Shown here in pieces: positions 10,201-20,592 of a stretch of DNA of 64,000 nucleotides; the stretch's first letter is position 1, and each line of letters starts with the position of its first letter. Both the position numbers and the translations under genes were made by a program. A model generated the notes under the pieces. It was given only the letters and a program-made list of their open reading frames with translations. It had not been told where the DNA came from and searched no databases. The DNA lies in the NCBI GenBank assembly GCA_023101885.1, contig JALPQD010000159.1, positions 834,566 to 898,565 on the forward strand, written 5' to 3'. This DNA is from Typhlomys cinereus. Lineage: Eukaryota > Chordata > Mammalia > Rodentia > Platacanthomyidae.

Positions 10201-11423
10201 ATTCCTGATATGCTTAATAGTAATGTTATTTTAGGCATTCCTTTGTTTACATGCTCGAATGCCCGAATATTCAAGGTTTAGGCTTAATAGAATAAAATAT
10301 TTTAGCACTGTTATAAAGTCATCCACGTGGTTCTGGTTTTAGATGCACCAAAGATATTAAAAGAGAAAATCGTGGATTACAGAAAATGCTAGATAGCATA
10401 TAACAAAAGTCTGCAGTTTAAAGACCCTAAATGCTGCATCCTTATCCAACCATTCTGATGGATAAGATCCCAACCCGATATGATATTATTTCAAGCAAAC
10501 ATTTTCTGGAAAAAAGACATGGCTTTATTTAGGAGAAATGAAAGGATGCTATCATAGGAGAAATTATTCTTTTAATAATTAATTATATTGCTTAAGCTCA
10601 TGCTGGGACTTATAAAATGTTGGGCACACGTATAGTTAATTGTAAAATGTGTTCCTTGCTGAAATCAAAAGGAGCTCAATCCCTCTCTGTATATTTAAAA
10701 AAAAAATTGCAGTCTCTGTTACAACCATGTGGGCTCAGCCTAGGTTTGGGACTCCAGATGTTAGGGTAATGACTCCATTAACAAGCCAAAGCTGGTTTTT
10801 CATTTGAATCAGAGGAAGCGGCCTAAGATAATGCTCAGGGATCTGTAGAATTTTCCATGTAAAGGCATATGTTCTTTTACACTCCTTTAGAACGTGACCT
10901 TGGAGACTCACAGCTGCCAAAAAGAAAAGGGGGGGGGGCTCCATTCTCCATTATGTAGATTAGCTTTTGGCTCTTACACCTTACAACATGATGAGCTTAT
11001 TTGGTTTATCCCATGTGCCTTCCCAGTTACAGTGGTTTATGGTGCATGGGCCTAAGTTATCTGTTTTGTCTCCTTTAGAAGACCTCGAAATAATAAAGTC
11101 ATCTGTCAAAGACCTGGACTATCCCAGCATCACATAGATGAGGACTTAGATGAGGGCATCAGACCACTTCATCTCCACCGTCCTGACTCAGCAGGAAGCA
11201 GTCAGAAAGAATCATCAACCCCTATCCCCAAAGTGGTCTGAGTCCTCAAATAGGTTTATGGGAAAATGAGGCAGGATTAGAGCAGCCATGCTGGGATTCT
11301 GAAGAGACATCCCCCACTGATGGAATCGCCTGGAAGGAACACTCCTGCTGAGGAACTGACTCCAATCCTCCCAGAAATTTACCACGAGAACTGTAACTGA
11401 CACTCTATGATTGGAGTGTGCCT
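7234..11423 (+). other. Non-coding interior of the LTR element
   Basis: No frame here resembles protease, reverse transcriptase, integrase or envelope. The longest plus frames are 8850-9110 (86 codons, containing two INVTLAL motifs) and 10096-10281, both unrecognised. A poly-C run lies at 7391-7404 and a near-perfect palindrome at 8803-8822. The 8400-8720 part is GC-richer than the rest. The region may be ancient viral sequence decayed beyond recognition or captured non-viral sequence. Confidence 0.6.
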
Positions 11424-11439
11424 AAAGAAGATGGGGGAA
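11424..11439 (+). promoter_or_regulatory. Polypurine tract
   Basis: AAAGAAGATGGGGGAA directly precedes the TG of the 3' LTR, the normal position of the plus-strand primer in retroviral reverse transcription. One T interrupts the purine run. Confidence 0.85.
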
Positions 11440-11954
11440 TGAAAGAATTAATGTAGAAAAAGAAATTTCCAATTTCCTAGGCAAGCAAGAATGTGATGAG
11501 CTAGTCTCAGAATCACATTACCTCACTCCAACTCAAGGATGCCAAAAAAAGGCAAAGGACGTGTGTCCAGGCCAGATACCAGGACTTCTCCCCACCCCGG
11601 GAATTCCAAGGAAACACACTCATCCCCAGGTTTCCGGGTACAGCCACGAGTACGTGCTGCTATGCTCCTTGCCACCGAACCCCGCCCCATTCCCTTCACG
11701 CCTAAACTTGCACCAATGAGTTTAAAAGTTAAGTGTATAAGCCAATTATTAGGTGACACCTCACTACCTCAACACCTCCTTACAAAAATTGTATAAAAAG
11801 TCTGTGCCCTGTGTGCTCAGGGTCGTCTCTCCCTTTCCTGTATGGGGCGACCCCAGCGCGCTGGATAATAAACCTCTTGCATTTTGCATCGATCTCGTTG
11901 TCAGCATGGTGTCCTGAGTCGGGTCATCTTCCGAGTGGGAGTTTTGTCCCAACA
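11440..11954 (+). repeat. 3' LTR
   Basis: 515 bp, same ends and motifs as the 5' LTR: TATA box at 11792-11799, AATAAA at 11867-11872. The first 384 bp are identical by eye to the 5' LTR. The six differences all fall after that. Confidence 0.92.
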
Positions 11955-12035
11955 TCAGCTTTTAACACTTGAGCCATCTCCTCAGCCTGCAGCATGCAGT
12001 TAAACCATTGAATTATCTTCCTAAACTGCATTACA
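11955..12035 (-). mobile_element. SINE, 5' head, split by the LTR element
   Basis: CTTTTAACACTTGAGCCATC followed by TCCTCAGCCTGC is the reverse complement of a SINE head (GGCTGAGGAGATGGCTCAAG). It continues the interrupted copy at 5441-5669. A second, weaker head-like string, ACCATTGAATTATCTTCC, follows at 12005. Confidence 0.7.
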
Positions 12036-12760
12036 ACTCTTAATAATTAAAGTGTGACAAATAGAGAAAAATCAATTTATATATCATAATTAAAAATACA
12101 CAATGGTCATTATTCACCATGATATAAATGCCATCCAAATACACAGAATTCAGAAAAATTAAGAGAATTATAATCAGACATGGTTGTGCAGGCCTTGAGA
12201 TGCTTGCAATTAGAATATGTTTAAATTTTGATACACTGTGTTAAAAATAGAGGGGGGTGAGAAATGTGTAATATGGAATTAACTTTTATAAATCAACTTT
12301 TGTTCTTTACAACAGAAATAATCACAGTAAGACAAAAAATAAGACAGCATTCATAATTGCAGCAGAATTTAGATGCAAAAATGACAAATGACATGATTTA
12401 ATTTCAGAAAATTGCAATTCTATATGCATAGAATTTACAATACTGATAAAATGAAGATTATGCAATGTTTATGAATTTTCTAATTTAAATATTACAAGTA
12501 TGTCAATGCCTATCACTTAACCTTTATTTTGAATACACAGAACGTATGTTTTCAAGCATAATTTATAGAAGAATAAGAATACTCATTTGTTTCACACATT
12601 CTCAAGTTGATATGTTTATTTGTTACACAATACTAAAACTACCCAAAACTAGAATGCACTGGAGAAGCAAGTCAGTTTACTGGTTAAGATAGTTAACTCC
12701 AATTACGGCAGTCAAATCTCACTTTTTCTTGTTCCTGATTGTGCAACCTTATGTACTACT
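12036..12760. other. No gene; AT-rich sequence with a weak SINE-like head
   Basis: Mostly AT-rich. At 12660-12720, GGAGAAGCAAGTCAGTTTAC then GGTTAAGATAG may be a decayed SINE head on the plus strand. Nothing else recognised. Confidence 0.4.
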
Positions 12761-12772
12761 TTCTTAATCTCT

Positions 12773-13102
12773 ATGTACCTGAGACTTCTATCATCAATAG
12801 CTGATTCACTTGCTTTGAAACTGAAAAGAGTCTATGGAGGTAAAATAAGTGGAATGTTGTCTAGCATGTTTTATATATCTCTTTGTTTTATTTTAGCTGA
12901 AGGACCACCACAATGGTATGATGAAAATAATGTTCCATTTCTGACAAAGATGCACAAAAGAATTGAATTAAGAGAAAGGGAACTCAGAAAAAGAGTTATG
13001 ATGGAAGTGGTACCTACAACTTGTGAGAAAGGAAAGTTTATGATGTTGAGGAAGCTGATTCATAATATGTTATTAAGAACAGAGGTTAGAAGGAAGAGAT
13101 AA
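12773..13102 (+). other. Unrecognised open frame; possible exon-like segment 12898-13085
   Basis: A 109-codon frame. Its downstream part is preceded by a good-looking 3' splice site, a pyrimidine-rich run ending TTTTATTTTAG at about 12897. From there it encodes a hydrophilic, charged stretch (PPQWYDENNVPF, then a KRIELRERELRKR helix-like segment). A weak donor-like AGAG/GTTAGA occurs near 13085. I do not recognise the protein. It could be an isolated exon, a decayed retrocopy or chance. Nothing nearby supports a gene. Confidence 0.15.
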
Positions 13103-13514
13103 TAGTCATAAACAAAGATGCTTTTCATTTAATACAGCAGAAAGTATACATAAATAATATTCTCAAAACTCAAGTCATAATGTGTAAAAATGAAATATTG
13201 AAATACTTTTTGTAAAAATAAAATAATTGTGGTCAATGAAAAAAGAAAACCAAGGCTAGATGGGTGACTTACTGTCAGAGCTATCAATAAAAATTTGTTA
13301 ACCTTATGGAAAAGAAAATTTATATATGGGATATATAAATATCTAATAAATATATCAGACCTCAATCAACCTAGAGAAAGCCATCTGTACAAAATAATTT
13401 GAAAGACATTAATCGTCTCTATGCAAATTAAGAGTAGGATACTCTTATGCCTTGGAGAGTGTGATGCAAGCCAGAAACCATCACTGTGATATTTGCTTGA
13501 GAAAATAAGAAATC
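13103..13514. other. No feature recognised
   Basis: AT-rich sequence with no supported gene or repeat. Confidence 0.4.
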
Positions 13515-13745
13515 ATAATGCAAAGCTTGCAAAATGGATCAGCAGGTAAGGTGATTGTTCAATATTTAGAGCCTATGTGATAGGAGGAGAGAAACAGCTC
13601 TTGAAGGTAGCTGTCCTCTGACCTCCACCCATATGCTGTGAGACATATTTATGACATCTCTTTATTTCTCTCTCTTATATCTTTCATAGTACATGTGCAT
13701 CAGCAATACATAGATAAAAGTAAATAAATAACATTTTATAGTAAA
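13515..13745 (+). mobile_element. Old B4/RSINE-like SINE
   Basis: The head AAATGGATCAGCAGGTAAGG is followed by GTTCAATATTTAGAGCCTAT and then the GTAGCTGTCCTCTGACCTCC and ATGCTGTGAGACAT strings. These I recall from the tail of old rodent B4/RSINE elements. It ends in an AAATAAATAA tail at 13722-13733. Confidence 0.5.
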
Positions 13746-14302
13746 TGTGAATAAACCCAAACCTTTAGTTGTTCTATACCTATTATATTTCCAAGGAAAA
13801 ATATATATTTCTTTTTAATAGTATCATCTGGGGGCATGCAAAAGAATGTGTCTCATTTATATGTCTACATTAAGATCCAGAGCAATGCCAATGTCACATG
13901 ATTGATTGAACTGTGTGAAGCCTAAGCAATTATTCAGGCACACCTATGGTTATATCTGCAAAGGTGTTTCTAAAGAGATATTATGGTCTGCATAAATACT
14001 TTCATTAACTGCTAGATTTGAAAATAAATATATTATTGGTTTGTGGTAGATACTCAAGGAATTGGGACATAGTTGGAAGAAGGTAGCTCACTAGGTGGTA
14101 TGTCCAAAAGGAGATATCTTTTTCTCCTGTCCCTTTTTTCTCTTCTTTTTTTCATAGATATTAATGAGCATGTGTATTAGACATAAGGAGGTATGTGTTG
14201 GCAGGATCCTGTGTCTTGAAATAATCATCTTCAAGATGTAATTTTTGACATTGTTCTGAACTTTCAAAACACACATTCTGAGAACACATTAAAATATTTT
14301 CT
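13746..14302. other. No feature recognised
   Basis: AT-rich sequence. No gene or named repeat. Confidence 0.4.
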
Positions 14303-14533
14303 GAGCTGGAGAAATGGCATAGGGGTTAAGACCCTGTCTCACAAGCTGAAGGTCCTGAGTTTTGATCCCAGGACCCACAAAAAAAATACCAGGCAGAAAA
14401 GGCAGAGGTCTGCACTTCTGGCTTTGGTGAGTGGAGCCTGGGAAATCCCAGAACAAAGCAAGGAAGAAGAAACAATCCAGGATGATTCCCAACATCACCC
14501 TTGGTCCTCCACAGGGATGCACAGTGCCCTCTG

Positions 14534-14574
<41 letters not shown>

Positions 14575-14580
14575 AATGAA

Positions 14581-14623
<43 letters not shown>

Positions 14624-14628
14624 AATGT
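14303..14628 (+). mobile_element. B2-superfamily SINE with (CA)n and (AAAT)n tail
   Basis: Starts GAGCTGGAGAAATGGCATAG with the A box decayed. The B-box area is GTCCTGAGTTTTGATCCCAG. The body with GGAGCCTGGGAAATCCCAG and CCTCCACAGGGATG ends in (CA)n at 14538-14571 and (AAAT)n at 14577-14624. The body differs from the younger SINE type (16831-17154) in its middle, so it belongs to a second subfamily shared with 17899-18200. Confidence 0.85.
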
Positions 14629-16304
14629 TAGAAAACTTTTTCAGTGGCTTTTCTCTCACATCCAAAGGTTTCAAATATGTACAATTGTGTAACAATGTGT
14701 TTTAGACCACATAACACTCATTTGACAGACAAATCTACCCATGTTATTTTGTGATAGGAAACGTAAGCTTCATCAGGGTTCATTCAGCAGTTTGTCCAAG
14801 GCTTTTAAAAGAATGAGTGGCAGATTTAAGGCATACCCAAAAGCCTGTGTCCTGTTCATTAAATTAGTTTCTCTAAGCATAAAGATAGCCTCAAAGTTTT
14901 CATTCACATATTTATATTTTGATCAATTTCCCATTATACTTTTCATAGTTTCTTATGTTAAGGTTTTTTCTCCCATTCCTAAACTAAATTATTGCAATAC
15001 CTTTCATAACTCCTTGGAGGAAATATGGCCATGTTTTGTCTATACTTAAAGTAACAGATAACTAAATTCCTATTTTAATGTTAAGATATAAGAGAGTCAG
15101 GAATGAGTCACAGAATCTTAATCCTGAGTCCTCTGTGGAATAAAAGTCAGCATAAAACAATGTTTGAAAGAATGAAATATGTCTGTTAATAAGTACAACA
15201 GTTGATGTGCATATGGTATGAAATGCTCAAAGTAATTAATTTTCTCCATATTTTTGTTCAAGTTGATAAATACGGTACTTCATATCTTATGTAAATTTTC
15301 ACAAGGACATGCTAGAAAATGAGCATTTAATCAGAACTGGCTAATTCCACATATACAGTCTGTCTATTCCTCAGAAGAGCAGTTCCCAATAGAGTTTAAT
15401 TGTCAAATACCATTCATGTGATATTTTATGGTCCATTTTGCTACAAATAAATTTCAGTAAGTGCTATCTGGTGAGGCTAATTGTCCTTTTTAAAATCACC
15501 CTCTTGACAGATATCATTATACATACAATCCCATCAGTCACTACTAACATTTGGACAGTTACCATTTTTCCTTGCTTAAAATTGCACAACTTTTCAATAT
15601 TGTATTATGTACAGTCAGTCAGAAGAAAGAAAAATGAATATGTTTGGCTATTTACCCTTCTTGAGCATGTTCTCAATTACATGACAGTCATTTCTATAAA
15701 ATGTGTTAGAACAAGATATTAACATAATTTGAACTACCTGAATATGCAAAGAATATGAATATACTAAGGCAAAGAGGAACCATGTAAGGATTGTACAATC
15801 AATGTCTAAATAAAGCCATTTTATTAATTGTGAGGAAACTCATAGTGCTAATTAAGTCCTTATTTCCAAATATCATTCTAATGACACCTACACTTAAGAT
15901 TCTTATTCCTTTTATTTTTTTATTTCTTTGTCAGTTTGGTACTGAGAGAACAGAGACTAAAAATCATAAATGCATTATTGAAGCACAAAATATATCTTTG
16001 AAAAGTGGAGCCAACATTGGCTATATAGGTAACCAAGCAGAAACCCAGAGTGAGCACAAATATACTCTGAAATTTGGTAGGCTGGATGTATTTAACACTC
16101 ACTGTAATCAATTGGAGTGGGGAAACAAATAAAATATTGTCAGTGTTCACAAAACAAAACCAAAAGTTTTGGGAGAAAGCAATGCAAAGATGTTCAAAGG
16201 CAGAACACAATTTTGCAAAAAAAAAAAAAAACTTTTTGCACTTTTTAATTCTATTTTATCATGATGGTATGTAGTGCCATTTCATTAATTACTATAGAGT
16301 TGTG
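14629..16304. other. No gene; AT-rich unassigned sequence
   Basis: Several AT-rich frames of about 100 codons exist (14741-15049, 15438-15722, 15791-16132) with Ile/Leu/Phe-rich, low-complexity translations and no motifs. They are taken as chance. Confidence 0.45.
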
Positions 16305-17043
16305 GTGCTAGCATGAAGGCAACGTGGTTTAAAGAAAACTCTGAATCACTCTTCAGTACAGAAAATAGGCCACGGTCATGTATTGCATGTGTAGTGAGAC
16401 ATCTAGTGCAGTTCACTCTCACTTCCCTTCCTGGTCACTTGGGACTGAACAAGTTTCATCTCCCCAGTCAGAGAAGATATAGGGATTGGCAGTTAGACCG
16501 TACCAATAGGTAAATGGGAGAATGACTCCTCTCACTGCTGTGTCCTACTCCTAATCTTCCATCTACTTTAGAGCCTCTTCCTATATTAAAATCTTCATTT
16601 AAACAGTCTTTTATCTTTGGTGAGGAGATGACTTTCGATACCATTCAGGATGTAGCCAAGGGAAGTGCAGGAACAGCAAAACTGAAAATAACAAGAAACC
16701 ATAATTCCGAACACCACAGACCCTACAATTAATCACCTGGAATCAGACCAGCCAAATCTCTCCCTATCGTAAACTCAGGAAAGCTTTCAGAAGAGGGGGC
16801 AGCAAAATTATAAGAACCTTAAGATGGGGAGGGGCTGGAGAGGTGGCTCAGGGGTTAAGCCTCCGCCTTGCAGGCGGAAGGTCCTGAGTTCGGATCCCAG
16901 ATCCCACGTATAGACGCCAGGCAGAAGCGGGGGCGGCCTGCGCTTCTGATCCTGATGGGGCGGAGCCTGTGAATCCCGGGGCAGAAGGAGGTGGAGGCAT
17001 CCATGGTGGTTCGCGATTTCGTCCGTGGTTCTACACATACACA

Positions 17044-17080
<37 letters not shown>

Positions 17081-17650
17081 ACACGAGCGTGCGCGAACAC
17101 ACGCACATGCGCACAGTTGAATAAATAATAAAAAAAAATTAAAAAAAAAAAAAAAAGAACCTTAAGATGGGGAAACCAAGGATACGCAAGATACTCCACA
17201 CAAGTCAGGGCTGCAGCAGCCAGGATATAGACACAATGTGATTAGACCTTGCCTGATCTGCACAATGGCTGACATGTCAACAATCCCCAACTCTAGCAAG
17301 GATCACAGGGGAGAAAGTTTCAGGCATGTAGGATTCTTTGAGGCAAGGGTTAAACAGTCATAATAGAGTTCCCATGCTAGCAGGCAGCCCAAGAAGGAGC
17401 CTTGGGCTATGCCACTGAATCTTGAACCCTCATTAGTGTAGAGGACTCAGAGGCAGGTTCAGAACACACATAGATGGATGCTCTGGGGGATGGAAAGAAG
17501 AAAGCAGAAAGCACCAAGAAAGGAGGAGGGAGGAAGGAGGGGTTGATAGGGAGAGAAGGAAGGGGTAGAGTGTAATGAGGGAGGAGAGGGAGGGGTGGGC
17601 AAGCAGAAGAGGGGGTAACTATTAAGATTGTACGATCAGGCAAAAATTAT
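16305..17650 (+). mobile_element. Older L1 3' UTR, interrupted by a SINE
   Basis: Collinear with the 3' UTR of the full-length L1 at 38560-39300. Matching blocks: AAATGGGAGAATGACTCCTC at 16513, the CCATTCAGGATG block, GTGCAGGAACAGCAAAACTG, the CACCTGGAATCAGACCAGCC block, GGAAGAGGGGGCAGC-type run (16789) and the TACTCCACACAAGTCAGGGC string (17189). A purine-rich end at 17510-17600 and ATTAAGATTGTACGATCAGG close it. Many substitutions indicate an older copy. A young SINE splits it at 16831-17154. Confidence 0.75.
16812..17173 (+). mobile_element. Young B2-superfamily SINE with 19-bp target-site duplication
   Basis: Best SINE copy in the window. The head GGGGCTGGAGAGGTGGCTCA carries A box TGGCTCAGGGG, followed by B-box-like GAGTTCGGATCC, a GC-rich body, (CA)n at 17041-17090 and an A-rich tail at 17130-17154. 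Exact duplications AAGAACCTTAAGATGGGGA at 16812-16830 and 17155-17173 show insertion into the older L1 3' UTR. Confidence 0.93.
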
Positions 17651-17898
17651 AAAAAAAAGAAATCTAAACAATTAGGAATGTCAATATTAACTATTTGGAG
17701 ATTGTGAGCTACACATTGTGATATATAGAGAACTATTTGTACCAATTTTACTTTCTTTATCCATTCTACTACTGATAATGAATTGAAAGTATAAATATGA
17801 AAAGTAGTTAAGTTGAAATAGCTCTGTAAACTAAGGTTGTCAAGAGACAATCTAGTAATCTCTCTCTACCAAAAACAATTCTCTCAAAAAGATGGTTC

Positions 17899-18200
17899 CT
17901 GGGCCGGGGAGATGGCTCAGGGGTTAAGCCTCTGGCTTGCAAGCAGAAGATCGTGAGTTTTGATTCTGAATCCCACGTAAAAACGCCAGTCAGAAATGGC
18001 TGTGACCTGTGCTTCTGGTCTTAGAAGGCAGAGCCTGGGAAACTTCAGAGCAAAGCAAATAGGAGGTAAAAGCAATCCAGAGTGATTCCATTAGTTACCC
18101 TTGGGCCTTCACAGGCACATTCAGATACCCTCTGATATATACAGACACACACAGAGGCACATACAGACACACACACAAAACAAAATAAACCAAAAAAAAA
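17899..18200 (+). mobile_element. B2-superfamily SINE, second subfamily
   Basis: Head GGGCCGGGGAGATGGCTCAG with an intact A box. It continues through AGCAGAAGATCGTGAGTTTT, GGCAGAGCCTGGGAAACTTC and the CCTTCACAGGCAC end to a CA-rich and A-rich tail (18140-18198). Same subfamily as 14303-14628. Confidence 0.88.
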
Positions 18201-18313
18201 TTTGCTCCCAACTAAAGCTATGTTAGAAGCCATTTCTCTCACTCCTTTCAGGCTTTCAGCAAATTGAAATCTCAAGTAAAGACAATGCACATGGGATATC
18301 TGGTTCTTTTACT

Positions 18314-18572
18314 TGGGAGCTGCTCTCTTTTTATTTTATGTATTTATTTACTCTGTATGTGTGTTTGTGACTTTGTGGAGGACCAAGGGCGACTTCGCGA
18401 ATCATTCTGGATTATTTTTACCTCCCGTTGCTTCACTGTGGGATTTCCTAGGCTCTGCTCACCAGAGCCAGAAATGCAGGCCGCCATTTTTTCTGCCTGG
18501 CGTTTTTACGTGGGACCTGGGATCTGAACTCAGGACCCCCCCCTCACTTGCAGCTCCTGGGAGCTGCTTTCT
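18314..18572 (-). mobile_element. 5'-truncated SINE with 15-bp target-site duplication
   Basis: Antisense body of the second SINE subfamily (GTGGAGGACCAAGGGCG, TTTACGTGGGACCTGGGATC). The head, normally ending CATCTCTCCAGCCC on this strand, is absent. Near-identical flanks TGGGAGCTGCTCTCT (18314-18328) and TGGGAGCTGCTTTCT (18558-18572) define the insert 18329-18557. 5' truncation of a SINE is less common than for L1. Confidence 0.82.
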
Positions 18573-19519
18573 GAGCTAGTAAGAACCTTACTTTTTCACA
18601 TTATCTTTGATGCTCCCAATGATGTGGAGAAATCAATGCAATTAAGATAGATACCAGGCAAATATTTGCCAAAATAACCTTTAGCACTTGTAACAGTAAC
18701 AAAATTGTATACATTGATAAACCAAGACAGAAAGGACTAATTTTATAAAAGGCAGAGGGGAACTGCCATTTTATGGGATAGACATAGTTTATAATACAAA
18801 TATGCAACATTGATTTCTATTTAAAAATAAGAAAAAATGAAAAAATGTAATATATTAAATGTAAAACATTAATATAAATTCTGTGTAATAGAGTTTTTTC
18901 AAACTGTAACCTAAAAAATTAATAAAAACATAACTTGTTAACATCAGCAATTTTTATTCTTTGAAGAGGAAATCATCAATATTTTAGATTATTTAGCATT
19001 CTTTGCAATCATTCAACAACAACAAAAAACAAGCAAAAAAGTAATCAGGGGCTAGGACATTGCTGGATGGACCTAACTGAGTTTACATATAACTTTAGTG
19101 GGAGTCAGTGGCTAGCTATGTTTGACACACAGATCTTAATTTGCTAACTTTTAATATGGAAAAATCAATGAATAAATAAACAAAATTTTAATCATTATTG
19201 TCCTACATGGTAGAGTATAAAATGACAAATCATTTATTCATATAAAAATGGATGTGCTTTCTAATAACATATATAAAAATTGTAAATTTTGAAACAATTT
19301 ACTAGCCCAAATAGCACTATATGAAAGTGATAAATGTGTAATTCAAATTTCATGATCATATTGCAGTAAATATAAAAGCATGTTCAAAATAGAGCCTAAG
19401 TATATGTTGGGGGGGAAATATAAACCTTCCTAACAAATACAATTAAACGTGGAGTCAAAAGAAAAACTGAAATTTTACTGTCAAAAATTTTAAATTATAA
19501 CGAAATATGAGTATCCATT
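18573..19519. other. No gene; AT-rich unassigned sequence
   Basis: No supported gene or named repeat. Confidence 0.4.
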
Positions 19520-19690
19520 CTCCCTTAACTACTCCAGCTATTAGGTTTCTCAATCTTTTTTTACGTTTGCTGTGATACTTTGGAAACTGTGTTTTGTTAT
19601 TGTTTTAATTTGCATCGCTTTATTTATTCATGAGGTTGAACATCTCTTATGTGCTCACTGAGCATAGTTATTAGAGAAAAATATATAGAA
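19520..19690 (-). mobile_element. Old L1 ORF2 remnant
   Basis: TTAATTTGCATCGCTTTATT, then TGAGGTTGAACATCTCTTAT and GTGCTCACTGAGC, in this order, match the reverse complement of the conserved ORF2 C-terminal region. Too decayed for an open frame. Confidence 0.5.
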
Positions 19691-20494
19691 GAACATTTTC
19701 TTATTAATATTTGGATTATATTTACTGGTGAAAAATTCTATCAAATAAGAAAAGTCTTGCTCTGAAAATAGAGCAAAGAAATTAAAAATGAAAAAAATGG
19801 TTAAAGTAAGTATAACTATTAGAAAGAAAGGTAAGTAATTTTGCTTGTGGAATTGATGGTTATAATTGAGGAATAAATTTGAAAAACTATTAAAACGAGT
19901 GCTAGTTCCTATATGTTCTACATATTTCTTAGTAATTTGAAAATACTACCAATGCATCTTTACCAATGAATTATTGAGACATTGCTAAATTTCTAGAGAC
20001 AGAAGTAGCATACATAAATCATCTCTTCCATCATCAATACGTCTGTTATGCTTCAGTTTTACCATAATGCTTTACATTCATTTCATTCTTCACATAATTT
20101 TGCTCTGGCTTCCGTCCACTAAAATCTCTTCTCCTTGTCAGTTATTATCCTGAGTTATTCTCCATCATTTTGTATCTCCTTTAATGTCTTCATAATCCTC
20201 CCATAACTATTCTATGCATCCTAGTCATCCATCTACCACTACTCTTCCTATACCACTGAATTTCAAAAGTGTCTATTAATGTATAGCATGAGCAGCCTCT
20301 GACAACTTATGGAAATTCGGAGGATTTTCTGTGAACCTTCTCAATGGGTAGTTGTGAGGTTCCTTATCACCAATCTGCCTTTAAACAAGGACTCCCAGTA
20401 AACACTGTTCACAATTAATTTGATACCAATTGAGATGAATTTATTCTGTCTCTCTCTCAACCTATCTTTTATGAATATCTCTACCATTTTGTAT
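19691..20494. other. No feature recognised
   Basis: AT-rich, no supported gene. A pyrimidine-rich part at 20095-20270 is unassigned. Confidence 0.4.
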
Positions 20495-20592
20495 GTCTCT
20501 CACTGGAATGTGAACTACTAGTGTTGTTGCTTTGCTCATTTCTGTGTCTAGAAGAACATAGGCTGACACATCAAAGGTATTAAATATAACTA
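20495..20592 (+). repeat. L2/MIR-like ancient repeat end
   Basis: GAATGTGAACTACTAGTGTT, GTGTCTAGAAGAACATAGGC and TATTAAATATAA follow the order I recall for the 3' end of L2-type elements. Identity is low. Confidence 0.4.

Larger units (their letters stand above)
5670..11954 (+). mobile_element. Gammaretrovirus-like LTR element, complete ends, non-coding interior
   Basis: A 6,285-bp element with two 515-bp LTRs, a primer-binding-like site just inside the 5' LTR, a leader with tandem repeats, the first codons of a gag gene, and a polypurine tract abutting the 3' LTR. Beyond about 43 Gag codons no gag, pol or env frame is visible, so it is best described as a non-autonomous (VL30-like in style) element mobilised in trans. 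The two LTRs differ at six positions, so the insertion is fairly young. It sits in an antisense SINE. The four bases flanking each end, ATAG and TCAG, do not match, so no clean target-site duplication can be claimed. Confidence 0.85.
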
